Shown piece after piece: positions 25,277-33,797 of a DNA stretch of 58,627 nucleotides; the stretch's first letter is position 1; each line of letters opens with the position of its first letter. Source of the DNA: Bacteroidota bacterium (GTDB lineage: Bacteria > Bacteroidota > Bacteroidia > Palsa-948); contig JACQAL010000019.1 of the NCBI GenBank assembly GCA_016195025.1, positions 1 through 58,627 of the forward strand, read 5' to 3'. A program made the position numbers and the translations under genes. The notes beneath the pieces were generated by a model. The model ran no database searches, was not told where the DNA came from, and was given only the letters and a program-made list of their open reading frames with translations.

Positions 25277-25519
25277 ATGGGACAATACGAGCGTAGGGAT
25301 GTTAATGAAAGGATAGCAAGAATGAGCGATGAGGAATTCAAAGCATTGCTTGATAGAGCAATCCTGATACTTGCAAAATTTGAATCTGAAAAGAAGAATC
25401 CTCCATCTGAATTACAGCGCGAAAGAACGATTCAATGGTTGCCATATATGAAAAAGGTTTATGACATCGCAGATAAAATAAGAGCGGAACAAGCAAAAAA
25501 TAAAACTTCAAAAAAATAA
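25277..25519 (+). CDS. Small hypothetical protein
   Basis: 80 aa, highly charged helices (ERIARMSDEEFKALLDRAIL, TIQWLPYMKKVYDIADKIRA). 12 nt after the nuclease gene. No family recognised. Confidence 0.5.
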   Translation: MGQYERRDVNERIARMSDEEFKALLDRAILILAKFESEKKNPPSELQRERTIQWLPYMKKVYDIADKIRAEQAKNKTSKK

Positions 25520-25521
25520 AT

Positions 25522-25701
25522 ATGGAAAACACAAATGCACAACAACAGACCGACTCCAACAAAGGCGCATTCCTCCGCTCACTCATAAAAATAAATCATC
25601 CCGACTGGACAGCCGAGCAGATTGAAGCGGAGTTCCAGCGGCAAATGAAGGCGAAGGACAACGAGCAGGACGATGGTTACTGCGAAGCGTGCAGTGGTTG
25701 A
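25522..25701 (+). CDS. Short 59-aa hypothetical protein
   Basis: ATG at 25522, 2 nt after the previous stop. Reads MENTNAQQQTDSNKGAFLRS then LIKINHPDWTAEQIEAEFQR and ends DDGYCEACSG. The close spacing, the codon usage and a predicted amphipathic helix support coding. Function unknown. Confidence 0.5.
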   Translation: MENTNAQQQTDSNKGAFLRSLIKINHPDWTAEQIEAEFQRQMKAKDNEQDDGYCEACSG

Positions 25702-26019
25702 ATAATCACGGAGAATACAATAATGCAAAACTCAGAAAAACTTCAAATATTTTTTAGAATATGAAAAAGAATTCAAAACACCAATCACAAACTACGGCAA
25801 AGAACAAATCTTGCTCACAGAAATCCAATCTGTATATCAAAGAAGATTTCGATTTGCAAAAGACATTGGCATTGATACGGCAACACAACGAATGGATAAA
25901 AGAATTGAGGACGCAAGGAATTTACTTAGAGTATTTTTAGAAAAAGACGCATTACTTCTTTTCCTGCACCTGTAAAGCGTAACAGCAGTAGCCAGACAGA
26001 TGCGCGTTTCAGTTCTTAT

Positions 26020-26398
26020 GAGATACTGAAGGACGGAAAAAATTATTCCATCCTCGATTACAAAACTGCTCGCTATACACCTAACCAAGATGTATTGTTT
26101 CCGATTTATGAAATCCAACTTAATGGCTACGCATGGATAGCAGACCAGACGGGATTTAGCCCCGTTACTAAACTTGGCTTGGTTTATTACGAACCTCAGA
26201 CAAACCTTACAATTGATAATATCAAGTCCTACATTCATACTGATGGGTTCGCCATGCCGCGTTGAAGTGAATGTTTCCAAAGTTAAACGGCTACTCAAAC
26301 AAGCGCGTGAGATTTATGACTTAAAACGCCCGCCAAAAGGAACGGTAGATTGTGAGGACTGTCAGTCGCTAAAGAACCTGATTGACTTGGTCAGTTAA
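26020..26398 (+). pseudogene. Decayed second copy of the Cas4-like nuclease
   Basis: Encodes EILKDGKNYSILDYKTARYT and YEIQLNGYAWIADQTGFSPV, closely matching residues ~98-180 of 24563. A ~20-nt deletion after GFAMP shifts the frame, and NVSKVKRLLKQAREIYDL ... DCEDCQSLKNL continues in another frame. The 5' third is missing. Just upstream (about 25739-25975) an open stretch without a start (YEKEFKTPITNYGKEQILLT ...) looks like debris of a different gene. Confidence 0.8.
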
Positions 26399-26441
26399 AC
26401 TCCTCCTTTATTGCATTTGGGTTAGGGGTTTATGTCAGTTC

Positions 26442-29399
26442 TTAAGAATGTATGATTAGGTTAGAACTACCGATTTGCTTACTTTGCTCAAATAGTTTAT
26501 TCATAAAATTTCTTATCGGCTCTGCAAGTTGTTCCCTGCTTTGTATAAACTTAATCCCTTCTTGAATAAATATTTTTCTAAGCAATTTAGTTTCCGAAAC
26601 GGATATGCCCCTTAATGCAAAATGTTTTTCCGCGATAGCGATGGTTTGCTGTCCGACTGCTTTTTTGAATTCAGCACAATCGTTCAGGATTTCTTTATTG
26701 AATATCACGCCAAACGCCCTTGACATAAGTACTCCAGAATATCTGCCCGTCCTGCCAAGAAGAATCAAATCTTCCTGCGTGAACCGAAATTCGGTTGATA
26801 AACTAATATCTTCAGTTTCTCTTATACTCTCGATAAAGAATAATAATTCTTTTTCGTCTTCTGGAATCGGCTTTCGGTTTTTTGGCGGGACGATGGACAG
26901 GTATATGTGTGAAATTTTTTTAGGAAAGATAAACGAGAAGTCATTCAGAAAATTAGTTAGCCCTTCTTTGACTGCATCGCTGACAGTCCCCCAACTCAAC
27001 TGCTCATTGCCATTTACAAAAGTTATGCCCGTAGTTCTGCTTAAAGAATCAATAAAAATATTTCCGCTTTGATTATAGAAATGCAGTTTGGTTTTTCTTT
27101 CAAATATTCCGTTTAGGATGGCGCGGAATCTCTCCCGTTGAATTCCCCCTATATCCTCCACCAGTTTTATTTCCGAATTCAGTTTTTTTAAGGTGAATTT
27201 CTCGTACCTTTTTGTGGGAGGCAAGCCGATTAGTTCTCCGTGCTTTTTAACAATAATGATATTCTGGTGAAATAAAATATAATCTGCATCATTAAAAAAA
27301 TCTTGAGCAACTTCTCCCTCAAATAAAAAATACAGAACATTCAATACATTTATGCTCCCGATATTTGATAAATTTCCACCAGTCATTACCTCACACAAAG
27401 CGTGGCTGTTTTCCGATGTCAATATATCCTGTCTTTCGCAAAATTCACATAACTCCTTGTTAGTTCTCAATAAATCTTTCCATTCTTCAGAATACTTATC
27501 AAACGCTTTTGCTTCTTCATCTACTTCTTTATTCAATTCTTTGAGGCGGGATAAAATCAAATCTAATTTTGTTACATCGAGTTCTTCATAACTGATTTCA
27601 TATTTTTTCTCTTCAGGAAAATATTCCATAGTAAAAAACTTTTTCCCTTTTTTGACTTTTATCAAGTCCTCATAGCCGACTGGAACAACGGTAACATTAT
27701 CCGAATTTAATTTTACGATGATGTGCCTGATGATTTTCTTTTGTTTGCCCTCTATGTAAACAGTCGTCATTTTACTGGGATAAAACTTCGGGTTATACTG
27801 CTCAAGGAAGTATTTAATTTCGGCAATCTTATTTTTCTTTTTTTCTTCTTTGCGACTTCCTGTAATTCTTTTAATATGGGGATAAAGAGATTTAAGCCAC
27901 CTGTCAGATAATTGCTGGTAAAATAATTTTTCATCGAAATCCCTTTCAATGATATGCCAGTATTGGCTTTCTTTCAGGAATTTCACATAAGAAGGGAGGA
28001 TGTTGGCTAATCGCGGCTGTTCTATGTTTTGCGTCTTGAATTTTTCCAAATCTAAAATGCTAAGGCATTCGCTGTATAGGAATGATGTGATATTTTTGAA
28101 AATCAGATTTTTTCTGATTCTATTTATGAGCAATACCAAATTGAAAAAATTATGTGTTTCTACACCTTTAATGATAAAAGATTTCTGTATTTCCAATTCA
28201 TCATGAATTTTATTGATATTCAAGAGACCTCTTTTTTTCACCGCGATGTTTACTTCTGCTTCTACTTTTATATTCCTAAGTTTGAATTCGCGTTCCAGAA
28301 AATCGCAAATCTCCTGTGATTGGATATTGGAATAATTTCGGATAGTATCACCGTTGATTTCTTTCCCATCTTTCAGTATTTCCCAAATTGCATCCACAAT
28401 TTTTTCAAGGGAGATTACTCCTTTTAACTGTCGCGTAAATGTTTGTCTGGTTTTTCTGACCGCTTTCCTGATAGCACTTTTTTCCGCCTTTTCTTCCTGA
28501 AATTTTCTAAGTTCCTCAAGTTCATATTTGCTTTGTATTTCGCATCGTGTCAGGAACTCGCAAATCTCCTCAGGTATTTCATGCGGAATAATTTTTCGGA
28601 TGCTGTCATACTCAATTCCCTTTTCTTCTATCAATGCTATCGCAATTATTTCTTTGACTTGTTCTTCCGAAAGTTTTGGGAAAATTTTATTCAGCACAAT
28701 GGTTAATACCTCCTCATTTTCATCCTTTTCGTTGCATTTTTTTTCTTCCCAATGCCTGACAAATTCTTTGCAAAATTCCGACTGAACTTCGTATGTTCTG
28801 AAGTTGAAAATCCGATGATGATATTTTTTCTCGCTGTTGCAGAAGCAGGCGACTGCATCGTCTAAAATCAGCGGGGGCTTCTGGCAGATGAAATGTTTTA
28901 TTCGTTTGTAAAAAGAATAATGAAAGGAGTGTATTTCTTTCTGGAAATCTTCTTCAAATTGTTTTATATTATTTACAATCCTTTTGGCGTAGATGGATGA
29001 CTTTTCACTCTCTAATTTGATGTCTGGATATAATTGCTGTTGCAGCAAATCGGCTATCTTCTCACGATATGCTATTTTTTTTACTCCTATTGCATTGTTA
29101 CTCCGATTAGATGTCCTGATTAAAATTCCATCCAGTTCAAATTCTGGAACGAACCTGAAATCCGCATTTGGCGGTATTTCGTCAATCAAACTGAATGCAA
29201 AAAAGAATTCAGGGGAAACAGGCAGGTCTGAATTTGTATGCTTCCCGATAATCACTTTTGCTTTTTCAATATTTATTTCTTCTTCAAGTTGCTTTTCAAG
29301 GTTCTCCCTGTTGAGTTTAACGGCTTCTTCAACCCCAGAAGACAGGTAATCAAAAAATTCCTGCTTTACCGATGCCTGCAATGCCGTTGTTGTTTTCAT
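26442..29399 (-). CDS. Large unrecognised protein (985 aa)
   Basis: No signal peptide or membrane span. N-terminal part: FFFAFSLIDEIPPNADFRFV, PEFELDGILIRTS. Middle: long helices with a basic segment (EKAEKSAIRKAVRKTRQTFT) and HTH-like repeats of 'eICdFL.R' (EEICEFLTRCEIQSKYELEE, SQEICDFLEREFKLRNIKVE). Cys/His positions: LCEFCERQDILTSENSHALC. C-terminal alpha/beta part: YLSIVPPKNRKPIPE, LLGRTGRYSGVLMSRAFGVI. No NTPase, nuclease or protease motif is evident. Second gene of an operon with 29404 (4-nt gap). AT-rich codon use. Confidence 0.75.
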   Translation of the reverse strand: MKTTTALQASVKQEFFDYLSSGVEEAVKLNRENLEKQLEEEINIEKAKVIIGKHTNSDLPVSPEFFFAFSLIDEIPPNADFRFVPEFELDGILIRTSNRSNNAIGVKKIAYREKIADLLQQQLYPDIKLESEKSSIYAKRIVNNIKQFEEDFQKEIHSFHYSFYKRIKHFICQKPPLILDDAVACFCNSEKKYHHRIFNFRTYEVQSEFCKEFVRHWEEKKCNEKDENEEVLTIVLNKIFPKLSEEQVKEIIAIALIEEKGIEYDSIRKIIPHEIPEEICEFLTRCEIQSKYELEELRKFQEEKAEKSAIRKAVRKTRQTFTRQLKGVISLEKIVDAIWEILKDGKEINGDTIRNYSNIQSQEICDFLEREFKLRNIKVEAEVNIAVKKRGLLNINKIHDELEIQKSFIIKGVETHNFFNLVLLINRIRKNLIFKNITSFLYSECLSILDLEKFKTQNIEQPRLANILPSYVKFLKESQYWHIIERDFDEKLFYQQLSDRWLKSLYPHIKRITGSRKEEKKKNKIAEIKYFLEQYNPKFYPSKMTTVYIEGKQKKIIRHIIVKLNSDNVTVVPVGYEDLIKVKKGKKFFTMEYFPEEKKYEISYEELDVTKLDLILSRLKELNKEVDEEAKAFDKYSEEWKDLLRTNKELCEFCERQDILTSENSHALCEVMTGGNLSNIGSINVLNVLYFLFEGEVAQDFFNDADYILFHQNIIIVKKHGELIGLPPTKRYEKFTLKKLNSEIKLVEDIGGIQRERFRAILNGIFERKTKLHFYNQSGNIFIDSLSRTTGITFVNGNEQLSWGTVSDAVKEGLTNFLNDFSFIFPKKISHIYLSIVPPKNRKPIPEDEKELLFFIESIRETEDISLSTEFRFTQEDLILLGRTGRYSGVLMSRAFGVIFNKEILNDCAEFKKAVGQQTIAIAEKHFALRGISVSETKLLRKIFIQEGIKFIQSREQLAEPIRNFMNKLFEQSKQIGSSNLIIHS

Positions 29400-29403
29400 C
29401 TGC

Positions 29404-30672
29404 TTAATATTTTTCGATTATATCAAAGAAACTGCCTACTATATTTTTATGCCTGTCTAATCGCTTGAGTGTTTTTTGCCGTATGATAGGTCTGTCGGAT
29501 TTTTCAAACGAAAAGTATTGGGTGAGATACCGTTCAAGGTTCGATAATGAAATGCCGTTTTTATGTATGGGCTTTAGTGTTCTTTCTGACTCAAAATTAA
29601 AATATATTGAGTTGATAATTTCGCAGGCAGTAACATTGACATAACTCATGGATTGCATTAAGTAATTTTTTGTCGTCAGCGGGGAGTCGTCAAAGGTGTG
29701 GTAAACTTCCAGCATAGCCAGTTCAACATTTTTTTCTGGGCGCACCAACTCTTTTTCAAAAAACTTTTTTTCATCTGGATTCACGGCAAAAATCATTTCG
29801 AGCGATTTCGCGTACTCGTCAATTATCCGTATCAGGAGCATCTGCTGTTTTACGCTTAGTGGTTTCCCGCCACAAATGAACCGATACGAAATGCTTTTCA
29901 GTATCCTCAAATCGTCTTTTATCTTGGAAGATTTAGAGCCGAAGAATTCTTCTATTCTGCGGTTTTCCATTTTGAGTTTGACCATCAGTTCCGTATGGCT
30001 CTGAATAAGCGAATAAAATTTCTGGGAAAAGGTGTCGGTCAATCTACCCTTTCTTTTCGGGTACATTTCTTTTTGCACCTTTAGTAGCATCAGCAAAAAA
30101 TCTATCGGGTTGTCCTTGTAGTCGAACATCCTCGCCCTGAAATCAATGTTGAACCTGAACAGGTCTTTTTTTGCAAAAAGTATCTGCTGACATATATAAC
30201 TGAGCCACTCCATTGTGGGCGCATAATTTTCTCCCTTGACTTCAGCGTTCTGCATCCTCTTTTCAATTTCTTTCATCTTAGGAAATTTGTTAAACAGCGG
30301 GACTCTAAACACAAGGGAGAAATACGGCTTTATTATTTTCCAAATCTCATCTCTTGTCATTTTCTGCGCGACATCGGAATATTTTTGAAGTTCCCGAAGT
30401 TCTTGCTGCGTTATGTTTTCAAAATTTATTTTTGCTTTGTTTGCAGAGATATACCGTTCCGAAAGGTTTGAAATTATTTCTTCGTCTTCCTTTGTAAGTC
30501 CTCCTTCAATTTTTATGTCGCTTATAGTCGGGAGGCGGGGCAGGTCAATCGGCTTGCGTATCACCAAAAATTTTTCTTGTTGTTTAATAGCCAGAATAAG
30601 TTCTTTACCGTTTGTATCTTCGGAATATTGCACGCGGTCTTCATCAGTAATTATGATGTCTATGTTTTCCAT
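29404..30672 (-). CDS. Unrecognised helical protein (422 aa), first gene of the operon
   Basis: N-terminal beta segment (IDIIITDEDRVQYSE, ELILAIKQQEKFLVIRKPID), then nearly all helices: DEIWKIIKPYFSLVFRVPLF, MEWLSYICQQILFAKKDLFR, DFLLMLLKVQKEMYPKRKGR, YAKSLEMIFAVNPDEKKFFE, ERYLTQYFSFEKSDRPIIRQ. No membrane segment or catalytic motif recognised. Divergent from 31035 across a 362-bp AT-rich region with repeated AAATAATATT boxes. Probably works with the 985-aa protein. Confidence 0.72.
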   Translation of the reverse strand: MENIDIIITDEDRVQYSEDTNGKELILAIKQQEKFLVIRKPIDLPRLPTISDIKIEGGLTKEDEEIISNLSERYISANKAKINFENITQQELRELQKYSDVAQKMTRDEIWKIIKPYFSLVFRVPLFNKFPKMKEIEKRMQNAEVKGENYAPTMEWLSYICQQILFAKKDLFRFNIDFRARMFDYKDNPIDFLLMLLKVQKEMYPKRKGRLTDTFSQKFYSLIQSHTELMVKLKMENRRIEEFFGSKSSKIKDDLRILKSISYRFICGGKPLSVKQQMLLIRIIDEYAKSLEMIFAVNPDEKKFFEKELVRPEKNVELAMLEVYHTFDDSPLTTKNYLMQSMSYVNVTACEIINSIYFNFESERTLKPIHKNGISLSNLERYLTQYFSFEKSDRPIIRQKTLKRLDRHKNIVGSFFDIIEKY

Positions 30673-30872
30673 TTTAACTTTATGTCCAGAATGTTAAATT
30701 TTGGTGTGAAAATGTGTTATCCGATGTTCTACTCAAAAGTAATAAGAATCCTACCAATCTACTTTTATCTTGATTAAAAAATAAAAGAAGCGAGAAGCAG
30801 ATTAGTTAGTGTAGAGATTTTGGGACTTCGCTATATGAGACCGACATCTATTAAAAAAAGAAAAACTGGGAT

Positions 30873-31007
30873 AAATAATATTAAATATCTCCTGTGAATC
30901 ACCCCCAAAGACCAGATTAAATATTATTTCTCCCTTTTTCTTGCCATAACTCTTTTCTAAATAATATTTTTTGTTCAGAACTTAGTCCATAGAAATAATA
31001 TTATTTC
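30873..31007. promoter_or_regulatory. AT-rich divergent control region with repeated boxes
   Basis: AAATAATATT at 30873-30882, a similar box at 30959-30968, and the perfect 16-bp palindrome GAAATAATATTATTTC at 30992-31007 lie between the 422-aa gene (minus) and the 136-aa gene (plus). Repeated dyads in a divergent promoter suggest an operator. GCCATAACTC (30943) also faces GAGTTATGGC (31496) on the far side of the small gene. No gene is seen in 30673-31034. Confidence 0.5.
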
Positions 31008-31034
31008 CATAATTTTATTTTATCTTAGCGTCTG

Positions 31035-31445
31035 ATGAGGCAGAAAAAAGTCAGCATAAACGGCAACCTTTTTAGTACCAAACTCGAAGGGCTTTTCCAT
31101 TCATTACTAAGACGGGAAGGAATAGCATTCCGCCAGAACCAGAATGCAGAACTGATTCCAAAATTTAATTATCTGAATGAGGACTGCTCTGCCTTAAAAC
31201 TGAAGATACAGTTTATGTTCAAAGACATGGCAGGACGGCTTTATTATGTGTTTGTAAGCAATAGGAACGACAATGTGAAGCGAATTAAGATTCTTATGCT
31301 GAAAAATCTTTTGAGGCGCACAAATCAAATTGCATACATCTTCAATGTTTCTGACGAGGCAGGAGCAAATGAAGTGCTACACTCTATTAAAAAAATTTCT
31401 TCTTCACCTACAAATTCAAATTCTTCTGCTCCGTTATCAGTATAA
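31035..31445 (+). CDS. Hypothetical 136-aa protein, divergent from the two-gene operon
   Basis: MRQKKVSINGNLFSTKLEGL, FHSLLRREGIAFRQNQNAEL, KLKIQFMFKDMAGRLYYVFV, RRTNQIAYIFNVSDEAGANE, Ser-rich tail. The order E-(helix)-beta-beta is loosely reminiscent of small nuclease-like folds, but no catalytic set is evident. Its position suggests regulator or accessory of the adjacent operon (inference). Bounded by an inverted pair of 10-bp repeats. Confidence 0.55.
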   Translation: MRQKKVSINGNLFSTKLEGLFHSLLRREGIAFRQNQNAELIPKFNYLNEDCSALKLKIQFMFKDMAGRLYYVFVSNRNDNVKRIKILMLKNLLRRTNQIAYIFNVSDEAGANEVLHSIKKISSSPTNSNSSAPLSV

Positions 31446-31582
31446 TTTTTTTTGAAAAATTTAATATTATTTTTTCTTTCCCCTTTTTTTCCGATGAGTT
31501 ATGGCAGGTCATCGTTTTTTTTCTTAATGTATAAAATCGGCAGAAAAACTACTGCCCGTAAGTCATAAAGCGGTACTATGAC

Positions 31583-32305
31583 CTAAGCCGCCCGTTCCTT
31601 TCTCCAATAAAGTATCTGAACTGCCTTAGGGTAAAAACTTTTTCCTCTGGAAGTTCTGAATCCTTCGCGGTTGAGACGGTCGGCAATTTTTTGGTAGGTC
31701 ATCTTTCGTTCTTTCCGCAACGCATAAACATATCCGATTGCCCGCTTGTTATTCGGATTCTCTTTTGCCAATCGGATAATGACCTTTGTTCCCTTCTCCC
31801 TCGCTTCATCGGTAAGATTTTCTGGTGTTCCGAGTTTTTTGCCTCGCTCCTTTAATGCTTTTAATGCGCTGCGGGTTCGCTCTGAAATCCGTAAGATTTC
31901 TTCTTCATTCAAACTTGTTTTTAGTTTAATGATAAGCGGTGTATCACGCGGGCTTTCCGCTGAAACAAATTCAACATTACTGCTAAGTAAAAAATCAATC
32001 AATAGTGAAAAGCGAGACAGACGGGACGCTTCTTTTACAACGAGTATTGCGCCTTCTTTCTTTGCTGTATTGATTGCTTTTAACAGCAATGGTCGTTTCT
32101 TCAGCAGGGTATCAATACTTACATGGCTATCCATGCGAATCCTGTCTTTGTTCGCTGCGGTTTCTATTTCTGTAAAACTCTCTATGATTACACCATCCAC
32201 AGATTGCACATAGGTTTCCACAGAGAATTTTTGTGCATCGAGTCCCAGCCCAGAATGTTTTTGCTTCTGAGTGCTGACCCTATAATACGCTATATATTTT
32301 TTCAT
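31583..32305 (-). CDS. Small serine recombinase (resolvase/invertase type)
   Basis: 240 aa. YYRVSTQKQKHSGLGLDAQK holds the catalytic Ser; VVKEASRLSRFSLLIDFLL carries the conserved Arg residues. The C-terminal HTH is MTYQKIADRLNREGFRTSRG. An insertion (ANKDRIRMDSHVSIDTLLKK) between the first and second conserved blocks is unusual. It may resolve, invert or help excise the island, whose right end lies 0.5 kb away. Confidence 0.85.
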   Translation of the reverse strand: MKKYIAYYRVSTQKQKHSGLGLDAQKFSVETYVQSVDGVIIESFTEIETAANKDRIRMDSHVSIDTLLKKRPLLLKAINTAKKEGAILVVKEASRLSRFSLLIDFLLSSNVEFVSAESPRDTPLIIKLKTSLNEEEILRISERTRSALKALKERGKKLGTPENLTDEAREKGTKVIIRLAKENPNNKRAIGYVYALRKERKMTYQKIADRLNREGFRTSRGKSFYPKAVQILYWRKERAA

Positions 32306-32386
32306 TTTTCTTGAATTTGCAATTCCATAAACGGACGATTAAGAAATTACATTTACGCGCACACGGACACTTTTGCAAACGATTCT

Positions 32387-32593
32387 TCATTGCTGAATGG
32401 ATGTTTTAAGTTGCTTGTACGATACGACTGTCCCCGCCATCACCTTCATCATCACTCCTGCCAGATAAAGCACTACAAGCATTACAATGAAGAACAGGAT
32501 ACCCTTGAATAGAGGACTGGAAGTTATCTTATCCATCTTGTCCTGATACTTCCACTCGCTGTTCATTCTCTTTTCGCTTGCATTCTTTTCCAT
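32387..32593 (-). CDS. Small single-pass membrane protein
   Basis: 68 aa from the ATG at 32593. Charged N-terminus (MEKNASEKRMNSEWKYQDKM) and one membrane helix (GILFFIVMLVVLYLAGVMM) with a short tail. Last island gene before attR. Function unknown. Confidence 0.6.
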   Translation of the reverse strand: MEKNASEKRMNSEWKYQDKMDKITSSPLFKGILFFIVMLVVLYLAGVMMKVMAGTVVSYKQLKTSIQQ

Positions 32594-32788
32594 ATTCAAA
32601 ATATTTATTTATTATTTATTACAACAGGTTCTATTCACTCCCATTAGTATTATTTTGCCTATGTTTGGTGATGAAAGTTTGAGGGGATTGAAGGACTATC
32701 CAGCCGTTCCGTGAATTCTGCAACCTTTAAGAAATCGGAAATAAGTTGGTTAGATATTTTGAACCCCCTCGCTACTCTTTTTGCTGAA

Positions 32789-32814
32789 GTCGAGGGTTCA
32801 ACTCCCTCCCTCGC
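32789..32814 (+). repeat. attR, 26-bp tRNA-derived direct repeat
   Basis: Identical to 13036-13061. An additional CCCTCGCTACT, matching the tRNA 3' end, lies 20 nt to the left (32767-32777), so the junction may be composite. Confidence 0.88.
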
Positions 32815-32901
32815 AACTTCTTCTATCCTTTCAAAAATTTTATATAACTGTTTGCAGATTAGATTTTTTTTATACATTGCCCGCAGTTTTACACACTCGC
32901 C

Positions 32902-33777
32902 ATGGCAAAAAGAAAAAAACAAAAATCGCGCAAATCAAAAGCGAAGCGGAACAAACCGAAAAAAAAGAAATCCGCTGCAAAAAAATCTTCCCGCTCAAAA
33001 ACAAAACTGAAAAAGAAAAAACCGGCAAGAAAAAAATCGAAAAAGATTTCGAAAGCAAGAAAAGTAAAGCAGGCAAAGAAAAAGGCATCTAAAGCAAAAA
33101 AGAAGAAAGCAAAAAAAGTTTTGAAGAAAAAAAAACTTAGCAAGAAAAAATTAAAAGCCGCTGCTAAGAAAGAGAAGATTTCAAAAAAGGAAAAGAAAAA
33201 AGAAAAACCGGCAGTGGCTCCGCTTGAAATAGTTTCTGCCAAGACAAAAGAAACTGCCGAACAACTTCCCAAGCCGCCCAGCCCGAAAGTTATTGCGAGA
33301 GCAAAAGCAGCGCTCGAGGCAAAAGAAAAAGCAAAAATTCCTCCGCTCCCCATTGATAAAGCCGCTGCGGAGAAGCAGTTAAAACTTGCCGAGCCGAAAA
33401 ATAAACTGGTACTCGAATACATCATTCACTCTTCCCCTGCCCTGCTTTTTGAATTCCTCACAGCGCCCAGCGGATTATCAGAATGGTTTGCCGATAATGT
33501 GAACATCAGCGGAAGCGTATATTCATTTTTATGGGAAGGCGCAGAGCAAAAAGCAAAAGTATTGTCGGCACAAGAAAATAAATCCATCCGTTTTCAATGG
33601 ATGGACCGTCCGGCAAATTCCTACTTTGAATTGCGCATTGAAAAAAATGAACTCACCGATGAACTTTCTTTGCTCATCACCGATTTTGCCGAATCTCCCG
33701 AAGAAACAAATTCGCTTGAAGTGCTCTGGCAAGGACAGGTTCAGCGCCTGATGAAAGTAATTGGTTCCAAAATTTAA
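32902..33777 (+). CDS. START-like domain protein with histone-like Lys-rich arm
   Basis: 291 aa. Residues 1-100 are about half lysine with Ala/Ser/Arg (AKRKKQKSRKSKAKRNKPKK ...), like histone H1 tails, followed by a Pro/Ala linker. Residues ~165-291 are the Bacteroidota START-like domain: LVLEYIIHSSPALLFEFLTA, PSGLSEWFADNVNISGSVY, FLWEGAEQKAKVL, WQGQVQRLMKVIGSKI. The family is normally a ~130-aa stand-alone protein of unknown ligand. The arm predicts nucleic-acid or ribosome binding. First gene right of the island. Confidence 0.8.
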   Translation: MAKRKKQKSRKSKAKRNKPKKKKSAAKKSSRSKTKLKKKKPARKKSKKISKARKVKQAKKKASKAKKKKAKKVLKKKKLSKKKLKAAAKKEKISKKEKKKEKPAVAPLEIVSAKTKETAEQLPKPPSPKVIARAKAALEAKEKAKIPPLPIDKAAAEKQLKLAEPKNKLVLEYIIHSSPALLFEFLTAPSGLSEWFADNVNISGSVYSFLWEGAEQKAKVLSAQENKSIRFQWMDRPANSYFELRIEKNELTDELSLLITDFAESPEETNSLEVLWQGQVQRLMKVIGSKI

Positions 33778-33797
33778 TTTCTATCTTTATTTATTCT

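Larger units (their letters stand above)
13036..32814. mobile_element. 19.8-kb genomic island integrated at tRNA-Met
   Basis: Bounded by a perfect 26-bp direct repeat of the tRNA T-arm/acceptor sequence (13036-13061 and 32789-32814). It carries a large serine recombinase directly inside the left end and a small serine recombinase near the right end. The cargo (Fic, methyltransferase fusion, DUF2130, cREC, Cas4-like nuclease, many unknowns) is typical of accessory and defence islands. No conjugation genes, capsid genes or replication initiator are seen, so it is probably mobilised in trans or moves as a simple integrative element. Confidence 0.88.

Noticed and set aside
26013-26270. Functional second nuclease gene
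   Set aside because: The start and N-terminal cysteines are missing and a deletion shifts the frame before the C-terminal cysteines; called a pseudogene.
25837-26298. 153-aa minus-strand open frame in the decayed region
   Set aside because: It runs antisense to the nuclease pseudogene and has no domain-like features.
32767-32814. Second tRNA gene at attR
   Set aside because: Only the T-arm and acceptor 3' half are present; there is no D-arm or anticodon arm, so it is an attachment-site remnant.
32659-32922. Open frame across attR on the minus strand containing REGVEPSTS
   Set aside because: The peptide is the antisense reading of the tRNA-derived repeat, a known source of false genes; no supporting start or composition.
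32889-33425. 178-aa Phe/Ser-rich open frame on the minus strand
   Set aside because: It is antisense to the lysine-rich arm (AAA/AAG read as TTT/CTT); an artefact of composition.
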